From: an uncultured Burkholderiales bacterium
GTDB taxonomy: Bacteria > Pseudomonadota > Gammaproteobacteria > Burkholderiales > Burkholderiaceae_C
Direction: 5' to 3'
Assembly (NCBI GenBank): GCA_903953985.1
Contig: CAJBLW010000204.1
Coordinates: forward strand, 1 to 6,567
DNA length: 6,567 nucleotides
This document shows positions 1 through 5,637 of the stretch, piece after piece (within the stretch, counting starts at the first letter, position 1; each line of letters starts with the position of its first letter). The notes beneath the pieces were generated by a model. The model did not search any database and was not told where the DNA came from. It worked only from the letters and a program-made list of their open reading frames with translations. The position numbers and the translations under genes were made by a program.

Positions 1-128
1 GGGTCTGGCGTCACCCTCGGCACCAAGTGGATTTGCAACAGTTCCCCCATGTTCAGCGTTGGTACCAGGCCTTGATGGCTCGGCCCGCAGTGCAAAAAGG
101 CTTTGCTGTGGCGCTGCGCCGGGACTGA
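1..128 (+). CDS. Glutathione S-transferase-like protein, C-terminal fragment
   Basis: This is the 3' end of a gene entering from the left; the reading frame starts at base 3 and stops at TGA 126-128, leaving 41 residues. The stretch reads VDLQQFPHVQRWYQALMARP and continues AVQKGFAV. The pattern of a short leader, 'FPHVxRWYxxLxARPAVQKG' and a few closing residues is typical of the last helices of bacterial glutathione S-transferases of the beta/YfcG-like kind. These are soluble cytoplasmic enzymes that conjugate or reduce substrates with glutathione. The glutathione-binding thioredoxin-like N-terminal domain lies outside the window, so subclass and substrate cannot be judged. The other two plus frames are also open at the left edge but give no recognisable protein. 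The family call rests on pattern recall of the C-terminal motif only. Confidence 0.78.
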   Translation, partial: VWRHPRHQVDLQQFPHVQRWYQALMARPAVQKGFAVALRRD

Positions 129-137
129 TGTGACTGC

Positions 138-161
138 AAAAAATGCCGCAGTCGATGCGGC
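138..161 (-). terminator. Possible intrinsic terminator on the minus strand
   Basis: A perfect 6-bp stem (145-150 with 156-161, GCCGCA/TGCGGC) encloses a 5-base loop. On the minus strand it is followed after one base (A) by six T residues, seen on the plus strand as six A at 138-143. On the plus strand the stem is followed by GCTGGTCC, so it would not terminate the glutathione S-transferase transcript. No minus-strand gene that would need it is visible just to the right. It may end antisense transcription or be chance. Confidence 0.45.
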
Positions 162-233
162 GCTGGTCCACAAAAATGGAGAGAGGCGGCGGTTTAGGGT
201 GGTCCCGCCCCCCGAAATCCTTCCGCCAAGCGG

Positions 234-261
234 GGCCGCTGTCTGAAACAGGGCCTTTCTT
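234..261 (+). terminator. Possible terminator or attenuator upstream of the 56-aa gene
   Basis: GGCC (234-237), a bulged G, and CTGT (239-242) can pair with ACAG (248-251) and GGCC (252-255) around a 5-base loop. TTTCTT follows at 256-261. It has the form of a moderate rho-independent terminator. It sits 106 bases after the glutathione S-transferase stop and 42 bases before the next start codon. It could end the upstream transcript, or act in the leader of the small gene if that promoter lies further left. The bulge and interrupted T tract make it weaker than the hairpin at 510-538. Confidence 0.4.
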
Positions 262-302
262 GTGGCTTAATATCGTTTTGTATTTTTTATCCGGAGCCAC
301 AG

Positions 303-473
303 ATGGGCAACAAAATCGTCACCGAAGCAGATCGTAAATTCACCCCCCCACTGCCCGCATTGCCAGGCGTGACCTTGCGCACGGGCGGCCGTGGCCAGCG
401 CGTGAGCCTGGAGCGTGGTGTGGCCACACGCAGCAAGAAAAACCCTGGCAAGCGCTCCACAAAGGGCGGTTGA
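303..473 (+). CDS. Small basic protein of unknown function, 56 aa
   Basis: A 56-residue protein begins MGNKIVTEADRKFTPPLPAL and ends in a Lys/Arg-rich tail, RSKKNPGKRSTKGG. The start ATG is preceded by GGAG at 293-296 with six bases between, a good ribosome binding site. The stop is followed 36 bases later by a strong terminator, so the ORF is framed as an independent transcription unit. There is no signal peptide, membrane segment or cysteine. The middle is Pro/Gly-rich (PPLPALPGVTLRTGGRGQR). The high positive charge suggests binding to nucleic acid, ribosome or another acidic partner, but this is inference only. I do not recognise a family. Its length makes it easy for gene callers to miss. 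Overlapping minus-strand frames cross the terminator and lack a ribosome binding site, so this plus-strand reading is preferred. Confidence 0.72.
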   Translation: MGNKIVTEADRKFTPPLPALPGVTLRTGGRGQRVSLERGVATRSKKNPGKRSTKGG

Positions 474-483
474 ACCCGGTGCG

Positions 484-538
484 CCCGGCGTTTGCCGGGA
501 CAGTGCCGAGCCACTGATGAACTCAGTGGCTTTTTTTT
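484..538 (+). terminator. Tandem hairpins with strong rho-independent terminator
   Basis: Two stems follow the 56-aa gene. The first is CCCGGC (484-489), loop GTTT, GCCGGG (494-499), without a T tract. The second is GCCACTGA (510-517), loop TGAAC, TCAGTGGC (523-530), followed by eight T residues at 531-538, a textbook intrinsic terminator. The first hairpin may add stability at the mRNA 3' end. The terminator separates the small gene from the MAPEG gene, which should therefore have its own promoter between about 538 and 575. Confidence 0.88.
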
Positions 539-576
539 CGGTTGATGCGGAACCTTTCCAGGCTTGGCCGCTGATC

Positions 577-584
577 AAGGAGAG
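577..584 (+). promoter_or_regulatory. Ribosome binding site deciding the MAPEG start
   Basis: AAGGAGAG is close to the ideal Shine-Dalgarno sequence and ends four bases before the ATG at 589. It rules out the longer in-frame start at 415, which has no such site and would read through a terminator hairpin. Confidence 0.85.
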
Positions 585-588
585 CTCA

Positions 589-981
589 ATGTTGATTTCT
601 TATGGCGCTGTGTTGGTGGCAGGCATCATGCCGGTGGTGTGTGCGGGCATTGCCAAGTCAGGCTCCAAGGGCTATGACAACAGCAATCCCCGCGCTTGGC
701 TGGCCAGTCAAACCGGTTTTCGGGCGCGGGCCAATGCCGCGCAGGCCAACTGCTTTGAGGCGTTCCCGTTTTTTGCTATGGGCATCATCTTGGCCTTACT
801 GACCGGGGTCGATCCGGGCACCGTGGATGCACTGGCCATGTTCTTCATCGCGGCCAGGGTGGCCTACGTGTTTTTCTACGTGACCGACAAAGCCAAATGG
901 CGCACCATGGTCTGGTCGGCGGCTTACCTGACGGTGGTGGCACTGTTTGCGCTGGCCATGCTGAATTTGCAGATCGACTGA
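589..981 (+). CDS. MAPEG-family integral membrane protein
   Basis: The protein is 130 residues and almost entirely hydrophobic, with about four transmembrane helices near residues 3-22, 56-74, 78-98 and 106-126. The segment at residues 45-60, RARANAAQANCFEAFP, matches the MAPEG hallmark of Arg and Asn residues followed by Glu-x-x-Pro at the start of a membrane helix. MAPEG members (membrane-associated proteins in eicosanoid and glutathione metabolism) are small trimeric inner-membrane proteins; some use glutathione, but the substrate of bacterial members like this is generally unknown. The start is set by AAGGAGAG at 577-584, four bases before ATG 589. The frame is open further left to 415, but that would cross the 510-538 terminator and give a non-homologous N-terminus. 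A glutathione S-transferase-like gene lies about 460 bp upstream, beyond the 56-aa gene, so a shared glutathione theme is possible but unproven. Confidence 0.85.
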   Translation: MLISYGAVLVAGIMPVVCAGIAKSGSKGYDNSNPRAWLASQTGFRARANAAQANCFEAFPFFAMGIILALLTGVDPGTVDALAMFFIAARVAYVFFYVTDKAKWRTMVWSAAYLTVVALFALAMLNLQID

Positions 982-1021
982 ACCCAAAAATACCGCGTTA
1001 TCAAGGCACAATAAGCGCTCT

Positions 1022-1114
1022 GCCCCGATGGTGAAACTGGTAGACACACCGGACTTAAAATCCGTTGCTTCGTTCATAGCGGGCGTGCCGGTTCGATTCC
1101 GGCTCGGGGCACCA
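1022..1114 (+). tRNA. tRNA-Leu (anticodon UAA)
   Basis: This is a complete class II tRNA. The 7-bp acceptor stem is GCCCCGA (1022-1028) with TCGGGGC (1104-1110), then discriminator A at 1111, which is required for leucine, and an encoded CCA at 1112-1114. The T arm is GCCGG-TTCGATT-CCGGC (1087-1103). The anticodon loop CTTAAAA (1054-1060) gives anticodon TAA at 1056-1058, reading UUA and, by wobble, UUG. A long variable arm of about 21 bases (1066-1086) fits tRNA-Leu. The outermost anticodon-stem pair appears to be a C-U mismatch (1049 with 1065). It lies 40 bases after the MAPEG stop with no terminator between. A weak -10-like CACAAT at 1007-1012 has no good -35 partner, so its promoter is uncertain. 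No terminator follows, so the primary transcript probably continues into the next gene. Confidence 0.97.
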
Positions 1115-1132
1115 TTTGAGGAAAACATCATC

Positions 1133-1765
1133 ATGAACCACGACATCGCACCGCTTGAAATTCACGTGCATGGTGATGTGCCGATCAAACCCGGCACCGA
1201 CATCAAGGCGATACAGGAAGCGCTCAAGCCCCTTTGGCATTACGCTGGGGCGCGTTCTTTGCATGAAGGCGCTGTGAGCCTGTACGAAGAAGAGCCGGGC
1301 ATCCGTTTTGATGCCACCACCCACCGATTGAACCTGTGCTGGACCGTGCGCGGCGACGAGGACTTCCGGATGGTCATGGACGATCTGTGCATGAACATCA
1401 ACGACTTGTCGGCGGCGGGCACCCAGATCGAGGTGACCTTTTACGACACCGAATTCGACGACGAAGACGAAGCCAACGGGAGCGAGTCCCGAGATGATTT
1501 CGTGATGCTGTTTGTCGGGCCCGATCCGGGCGCCATCATGCAGGCCCAGCGCGACCTGTTGGTGCACGATGTGATCAACATGATGGAGCGCCATTTTGAC
1601 GGGGCCGAGTTATCAGGTGTGGTGACTGAGATCGACAAGCTGTTCAGTCAGCGGTTTGACAGCCTGGTCAGCTCCCTGGAGCTTGGCAAACCGCCGCGTG
1701 GCTCGGGTGGTTCAAGCGGTCATGGCAGCAGTGGTGGTGGACGCCGTCCAAGGCATTTGCACTGA
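1133..1765 (+). CDS. Conserved hypothetical cytoplasmic protein, 210 aa (possibly DUF6806)
   Basis: This is a soluble 210-residue protein with no signal peptide or membrane helix. The N-terminal part reads PLEIHVHGDVPIKPG, and YEEEPGIRFD (51-60) and LNLCWTVRGDEDF (66-78) follow. It has a mixed alpha/beta look, with a strongly acidic patch at 105-122 (DTEFDDEDEANGSESRDD) and a tail from about 189 that is Gly/Ser-rich and ends in Arg/His residues (RRPRHLH). I recall similar proteins in Comamonadaceae, filed I believe under DUF6806; no function is known to me and no catalytic motif is evident. The start is ATG 1133, with TGAGGA at 1117-1122. The frame remains open upstream, but that part is the tRNA-Leu gene, so a longer start is excluded. 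It sits 18 bases after the tRNA CCA end and 12 bases before the transporter gene, suggesting one transcript. Confidence 0.85.
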   Translation: MNHDIAPLEIHVHGDVPIKPGTDIKAIQEALKPLWHYAGARSLHEGAVSLYEEEPGIRFDATTHRLNLCWTVRGDEDFRMVMDDLCMNINDLSAAGTQIEVTFYDTEFDDEDEANGSESRDDFVMLFVGPDPGAIMQAQRDLLVHDVINMMERHFDGAELSGVVTEIDKLFSQRFDSLVSSLELGKPPRGSGGSSGHGSSGGGRRPRHLH

Positions 1766-1777
1766 TCGGGGCGCACC

Positions 1778-3079
1778 ATGAACCTCGACCGTCTTCGTTC
1801 CGCGCTGAACCCAGGCGTGCGCTTGCGCGAAGTCTTTGGCTGGGCCATGTACGACTTTGCCAACTCCGGCTATTCCACGGTGGTCATCACGGCGGTGTTT
1901 GCGGCTTATTTCGTGGGTGGTGTGGCTGACGGGGCGGACTGGGCCACGTTGGCTTGGACTTCGGGCCTGAGCCTGTCTTATTTTGTAGTGATGCTCACCA
2001 TGCCCGGTTTGGGCGCGTGGGCTGACCGTGTGGCGGGCAAAAAACGCTTGCTGATGTGGGTGACCGCTGGGTGCGTGCTCAGCACGGCGGCTTTGGCGCT
2101 TGTGGGGCCGGGGCAGGTGGCGCTGGGTTTATTCATATTGGTGCTGTCCAACACCTTCTTTTCTTACGGCGAATCGCTGACCGCTTCGTTTTTGCCCGAA
2201 TTGGCCAAGCCTGAGGCCATGGGCCGCGTGAGCGGTTGGGGCTGGTCGCTGGGCTACATCGGCGGCATGCTCACGCTGGGCGTGTGCTTGGCCTATGTGC
2301 TGGCTGCGCAGGCGCGTGGCGAGTCGGGCAGCCAGTTTGTACCGGTGACCATGTTGATCACGGCGGCCGTGTATGGCGGCGCAGCCTGGGTTACTTTTGC
2401 CCTCCTGCGCGAGCATTCGCCTGCACGGCCCGAAGCTCCTGTGCATTCGGCCATGCAAAGCCTGCGCCACTTGCGTCAAACCCTGCGCGAGGCCTTGCCT
2501 TACCGTGATTTCACCCAATTGCTCGCCTGTGCCGTGGCCTACCAGGGCGGCGTGGCTGTGGCCATCACCTTGGCTGCCATATACGCCGAACAGGTCATCG
2601 GGTTTCAGCCGCAAGAGACCATGGTGCTGATCTTTGTGCTCAACATCGCAGCTTTTGTTGGGGCCTTGTTATTTGGCCATGTGCAAGACCGCTTGGGTCA
2701 CAAGCTGGCCTTGTCGTTGACGTTGCTGGGCTGGGTGGCCACTTGTTTCATTGCTGCCCTGTCCACCGATAAGGCCACGTTCTGGTGGGCGGCTGGGATC
2801 GCTGGCTTTTGCATGGGATCGAGCCAGTCTGCGGGTCGCGCCATGGCGGGGCTGATGGTGCCGGCCCATCGCTTGGGCGAATTTTTTGGCCTGTGGACCT
2901 TTGCGATTCGGCTGGCCAGCATTTTGGGGCCGTTGACCTATGGCCTGATCACCTGGCTGAGCGATGGCAACCAGCGCTTGGCGATCGGATCGACCTCTTT
3001 GCTGTTCGTGCTGGGGCTGGTGTTGTTGATGCCGGTGAACGTGGAGCGCGGTCGATTGGCGGCACAATCGAATCCTTGA
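1778..3079 (+). CDS. UMF1-type major facilitator superfamily transporter
   Basis: This 433-residue inner-membrane protein has about 12 predicted transmembrane helices. The N-terminal signature REVFGWAMYDFANSGYSTVV (17-36) is characteristic of the UMF1/Atg22-like MFS branch (Pfam ATG22 type). An MFS motif A-like loop, GAWADRVAGKKR (79-90), lies between helices 2 and 3, and a second copy, GHVQDRLGHK (300-309), marks the equivalent loop of the C-terminal half. A conserved segment, SSQSAGRAMAGL (348-359) with EFFGLW (368-373), is also typical of the branch. A hydrophilic linker at about 211-243 joins the two six-helix halves. Yeast Atg22 exports amino acids from the vacuole; bacterial UMF1 substrates are mostly unknown, so no substrate is assigned. 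It starts 12 bases after the previous stop with only a weak GGGG ribosome binding site at 1768-1771, consistent with translational coupling. Confidence 0.9.
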   Translation: MNLDRLRSALNPGVRLREVFGWAMYDFANSGYSTVVITAVFAAYFVGGVADGADWATLAWTSGLSLSYFVVMLTMPGLGAWADRVAGKKRLLMWVTAGCVLSTAALALVGPGQVALGLFILVLSNTFFSYGESLTASFLPELAKPEAMGRVSGWGWSLGYIGGMLTLGVCLAYVLAAQARGESGSQFVPVTMLITAAVYGGAAWVTFALLREHSPARPEAPVHSAMQSLRHLRQTLREALPYRDFTQLLACAVAYQGGVAVAITLAAIYAEQVIGFQPQETMVLIFVLNIAAFVGALLFGHVQDRLGHKLALSLTLLGWVATCFIAALSTDKATFWWAAGIAGFCMGSSQSAGRAMAGLMVPAHRLGEFFGLWTFAIRLASILGPLTYGLITWLSDGNQRLAIGSTSLLFVLGLVLLMPVNVERGRLAAQSNP

Positions 3080-3083
3080 CCTT

Positions 3084-3106
3084 GGGCGTGGTAAACGCCC
3101 TTTCTT
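3084..3106 (+). terminator. Intrinsic terminator after the transporter gene
   Basis: GGGCGT (3084-3089) pairs perfectly with ACGCCC (3095-3100) around a 5-base loop, followed by TTTCTT at 3101-3106. It begins five bases after the transporter stop and ends the plus-strand cluster. On the minus strand the stem is followed by AAGGTC, so it is not a good terminator for the converging murI gene, and I see no separate one for murI within the gap. Confidence 0.72.
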
Positions 3107-3121
3107 GGCTGTCCTGAAGTC

Positions 3122-3982
3122 TCAGCTGAGCAAGGTAGGCACTGCTTCGCAGAACTCCGGGGGCAAGCCCAGCCAGCGTTGGGCGGCGGCTTGCAGGCCT
3201 TGCAAGTCACCTGTGGTCATCAAGCGCATGGGCTGCGCAGCCCCATGAGTAGCCTTCGTGTTCAGCAACTGAGCCGCCGCCAGCAAGCGGTGCGTTTGAC
3301 GCGCCACCGGTTCGCCCGTTGAGACCAGTTGCACATGGGGGCCCAACATTTGGCGCAAATCCTTTTCGACAAACACATAGTGGGTGCAGCCCAGCACCAA
3401 GGTGTCGATGTCGCCTGGTGCGCAGCCAAAGCGGCCCATGGCCTGGGTGTAGGTCTGCAACAAGTGCGCGATTTGCGCTTGCGCAGCCTGGGCCTGATCG
3501 GGTAGGGTGCTGTGTTCGATGGCCGAGGCCAGGCCATTGCAGGCCAGAACTTCAAAATGGGCCTCGCTTTGCACGCTGGCTAACAGCCGCGCAAACTTGT
3601 CGCTGGCGACGGTGCCCCGGGTGGCCATCACGCCAATGTGGCCGGTCTGGCTCAAGGCCAAGGCAGGTTTGAGCGCAGGTTCTACCCCGACCAAGGGCAG
3701 TTGCGGATGGCGTGCGCGCAGCTCGTGGATGGCGGCGGCGGTGGCGGTGTTGCAGGCCACCACCAGCGCCTTGATCTGGTGTTGCGCCAGCAGATGCTCG
3801 GCAATGGCGTGCGTGCGTTGTCGGACGTAAAGATCGGTTTTTTCGCCGTAAGGCGCGTGTGCGTTGTCGGCCAGGTACACAAAGCGCTCGTGCGGCAGTT
3901 CTTTCTGCAAGGCCTGCAACACGCTCAGACCGCCAATGCCGCTGTCAAACACGCCAATGGGGTGTTGTGAATCAATGCTCAT
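3122..3982 (-). CDS. murI: Glutamate racemase
   Basis: MurI interconverts L- and D-glutamate without a cofactor, supplying D-glutamate for UDP-MurNAc-pentapeptide synthesis in the cytoplasm. The 286-residue length fits the family. All key motifs are present: GVFDSGIGGLSV (10-21) with the catalytic-site Asp13-Ser14, YLADNAHAPYG (36-46), VACNTATAAA (75-84) with catalytic Cys77, GVEPALKPA (99-107), and LGCTHY (197-202) with the second catalytic Cys199 and neighbouring His201. The ATG at 3982 is the only sensible start because GVFDSG follows within ten residues. Its Shine-Dalgarno sequence is poor, with CAGG about 13 bases away. The gene follows fumarase on the same strand at 55 bp, but a strong terminator stem lies in that gap, so expression may be uncoupled from fumarase. 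It converges with the transporter gene. Confidence 0.96.
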   Translation of the reverse strand: MSIDSQHPIGVFDSGIGGLSVLQALQKELPHERFVYLADNAHAPYGEKTDLYVRQRTHAIAEHLLAQHQIKALVVACNTATAAAIHELRARHPQLPLVGVEPALKPALALSQTGHIGVMATRGTVASDKFARLLASVQSEAHFEVLACNGLASAIEHSTLPDQAQAAQAQIAHLLQTYTQAMGRFGCAPGDIDTLVLGCTHYVFVEKDLRQMLGPHVQLVSTGEPVARQTHRLLAAAQLLNTKATHGAAQPMRLMTTGDLQGLQAAAQRWLGLPPEFCEAVPTLLS

Positions 3983-3997
3983 AAGGTGTTGGGCCTG

Positions 3998-4021
3998 AAA
4001 AAAGGCCGCTTGCGCGGCCTT
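3998..4021 (-). terminator. Strong intrinsic terminator of the fumarase gene
   Basis: An 8-bp perfect stem (4014-4021 with 4002-4009, AAGGCCGC in minus orientation) with a GCAA tetraloop is followed on the minus strand by T residues (plus-strand A run 3998-4003, partly overlapping the last stem pairs). It begins 16 bases after the fumarase stop and its stem ends 19 bases before the murI start, so it lies inside the murI leader if transcription comes from upstream. Confidence 0.88.
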
Positions 4022-4037
4022 GGAGAGCAGGGGTGCA

Positions 4038-5591
4038 TCAGCCAGCGGTCACACCAATGCCCTTAAATTCGCCGGTTGCGATGCGCTTTTGCCACTCGGC
4101 AGGTCCCGTGATGTGCGCGCTGGTGCCGCCCGCGTCCACGGCCACCGTCACTGGCATGTCGACCACGTCGAATTCGTAAATGGCTTCCATGCCCATGTCG
4201 GCAAAGCCCACCACCTGGGCATGTTTGATGGCTTTGGACACCAGGTACGCCGCGCCGCCCACGGCCATCAAATAAGCGCTCTTGTGCTTCTTGATGGCCT
4301 CGATGGCGACGGGGCCGCGTTCGGCTTTGCCGATCATGGCGATCAAGCCGGTTTGGCCCAGCATCATCTCAGTGAAGCCGTCCATGCGGGTGGAGGTGGT
4401 GGGACCTGCGGGGCCCACGGCCTCGTCGCCCACGGGGTCGACGGGACCGACGTAATAAATCACGCGGTTCTTGAAACTCACAGGCAGCGGTTCGCCCTTG
4501 GCCAGCATGTCTTGAATGCGCTTGTGTGCGGCGTCGCGGCCGGTCAGCATCTTGCCGTTGAGCAGCAAGGTCTGGCCAGGTTTCCAGGCAGCCACCTGCT
4601 CGGGCGTCAGCTGGTTCAGGTCCACGCGCTGGCTTTTTTCTGTGTCAGCGGTCCAGCCCACGTTGGGCCATAAATCGAGCGAAGGCACTTCCAAATACGA
4701 TGGGCCAGAGCCGTCGAGCACAAAGTGCGCGTGGCGAGTGGCGGCGCAGTTGGGGATCATGGCCACGGGCTTGCTGGCCGCGTGTGTGGGGTACATCTTA
4801 ATTTTGATGTCGAGCACGGTGGTCAGGCCCCCTAAGCCTTGCGCACCAATGCCCAGGGCGTTGACCTTGTGGTAGAGCTCTAGACGCATCTCTTCGACGG
4901 GGTCGAGCTTCTCGCCCTGGCTGGATTTGTCGAGCAACTGGTACATGTCCAGGTCGTCCATCAGGCTTTCTTTGGCCAAGAGCACAGCTTTTTCTGCCGT
5001 GCCGCCAATGCCGATGCCCAGCATGCCCGGTGGGCACCAGCCTGCGCCCATGGTGGGCACAGTTTTGAGGACCCAGTCGACGATGCTGTCGCCGGGGTTG
5101 AGCATGATCAGCTTGGACTTGTTCTCGCTGCCGCCGCCTTTGGCCGCCACGGTGACGTGCACATGGTGGCCGGGCACGATCTTGGTGAAGATCACGGCGG
5201 GCGTGTTGTCCTTGGTGTTTTTGCGGTTGAAGTGCGGGTCAGACACGACCGATGCACGCAGCATGTTGTCGGCAAAGTTGTAGCCTTGGCGTACGCCTTC
5301 GTTGACAGCGTCTTCCAGGCTGGTGGTGAAGCCGTCGAACTTGACGTCCATGCCGACTTCGAGGAACACGTTGACGATGCCGGTGTCCTGGCAAATCGGG
5401 CGGTGCCCGATCGCACTCATCTTGCTGTTGGTCAGGATTTGTGCAATGGCGTCCTTGGCTGCGGGGCTTTGCTCGCGCTCGTAAGCGCTGGCCAGGTGCG
5501 AGATGAAGTCAGCCGGGTGGTAGTAGCTGATGAATTGAAGCGCGGCGGCGACGGATTCAATCAGGTCGGCTTGTTTGATCAGGGTGGTCAT
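4038..5591 (-). CDS. fumA: Class I fumarate hydratase, [4Fe-4S]-dependent
   Basis: The enzyme catalyses reversible hydration of fumarate to L-malate in the TCA cycle, in the cytoplasm. It is a single-chain class I enzyme of 517 residues. The N-terminal part carries the cluster domain: Cys67 in HRPICQDTG, Cys186 in GAGWCPPGM and Cys282 in IPNCAATRH. These are the only cysteines in the protein, and their 119- and 96-residue spacing is close to that of the cluster ligands in FumA/Leishmania-type enzymes. KGGGSEN (151-157) is another family motif. The C-terminal swivelling domain, from about 335, has GPVDPVGDEAVGPAGPTTSTRMDGF (382-406 region) and VDAGGTSAH (485-493). Unlike class II FumC it is oxygen-sensitive and iron-dependent. 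Alternatives such as L(+)-tartrate dehydratase are usually split into two subunits and fit less well. The start has only a weak GAGA ribosome binding site; the yqhA-like gene ends 46 bp upstream on the same strand. Confidence 0.95.
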   Translation of the reverse strand: MTTLIKQADLIESVAAALQFISYYHPADFISHLASAYEREQSPAAKDAIAQILTNSKMSAIGHRPICQDTGIVNVFLEVGMDVKFDGFTTSLEDAVNEGVRQGYNFADNMLRASVVSDPHFNRKNTKDNTPAVIFTKIVPGHHVHVTVAAKGGGSENKSKLIMLNPGDSIVDWVLKTVPTMGAGWCPPGMLGIGIGGTAEKAVLLAKESLMDDLDMYQLLDKSSQGEKLDPVEEMRLELYHKVNALGIGAQGLGGLTTVLDIKIKMYPTHAASKPVAMIPNCAATRHAHFVLDGSGPSYLEVPSLDLWPNVGWTADTEKSQRVDLNQLTPEQVAAWKPGQTLLLNGKMLTGRDAAHKRIQDMLAKGEPLPVSFKNRVIYYVGPVDPVGDEAVGPAGPTTSTRMDGFTEMMLGQTGLIAMIGKAERGPVAIEAIKKHKSAYLMAVGGAAYLVSKAIKHAQVVGFADMGMEAIYEFDVVDMPVTVAVDAGGTSAHITGPAEWQKRIATGEFKGIGVTAG

Positions 5592-5637
5592 GGGGGCTTG
5601 ATCTCGAGAAAATCAAAAAAACTGGGTTATCTGTCGC

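Larger units (their letters stand above)
129..302. other. Intergenic spacer between GST-like gene and 56-aa gene
   Basis: No credible protein gene is visible here; the frames that are open lack a ribosome binding site and coding character. The stretch holds the two hairpins listed separately and an AT-rich run at 267-290 just before the ribosome binding site of the next gene. That AT-rich run is the most likely place for a promoter -10 region (for example TAATAT at 268-273, with CTGAAA at 243-248 as a poor -35 at a long 19-base spacing). No convincing sigma70 promoter can be assigned by eye. Confidence 0.5.

Noticed and set aside
267..578. A 103-codon minus-strand frame across the 56-aa gene and its terminator.
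   Set aside because: It reads through the 510-538 terminator hairpin and has no ribosome binding site; it is a shadow.
415..588. Longer N-terminus for the MAPEG protein starting at 415.
   Set aside because: It would overlap the end of the 56-aa gene and cross a terminator; the strong ribosome binding site is at 577-584.
1022..1114. tRNA-Leu as an integration site for a mobile element.
   Set aside because: No integrase gene and no direct repeat of the tRNA 3' end is present in the window; the flanking genes look native.
1028..1132. Longer N-terminus for the 210-aa protein starting inside the tRNA.
   Set aside because: The bases form a complete tRNA-Leu gene; ATG 1133 has its own ribosome binding site.
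3121..3130. 10-base palindrome CTCAGCTGAG across the murI stop codon.
   Set aside because: Short, without a loop or T tract; no reason to regard it as a regulatory site or terminator.
5592..5637. T-rich run (seven T) and TCTCGAGA palindrome in the yqhA-fumarase gap, considered as terminator.
   Set aside because: The T run has no GC-rich stem directly upstream on the minus strand, so it does not look like an intrinsic terminator.
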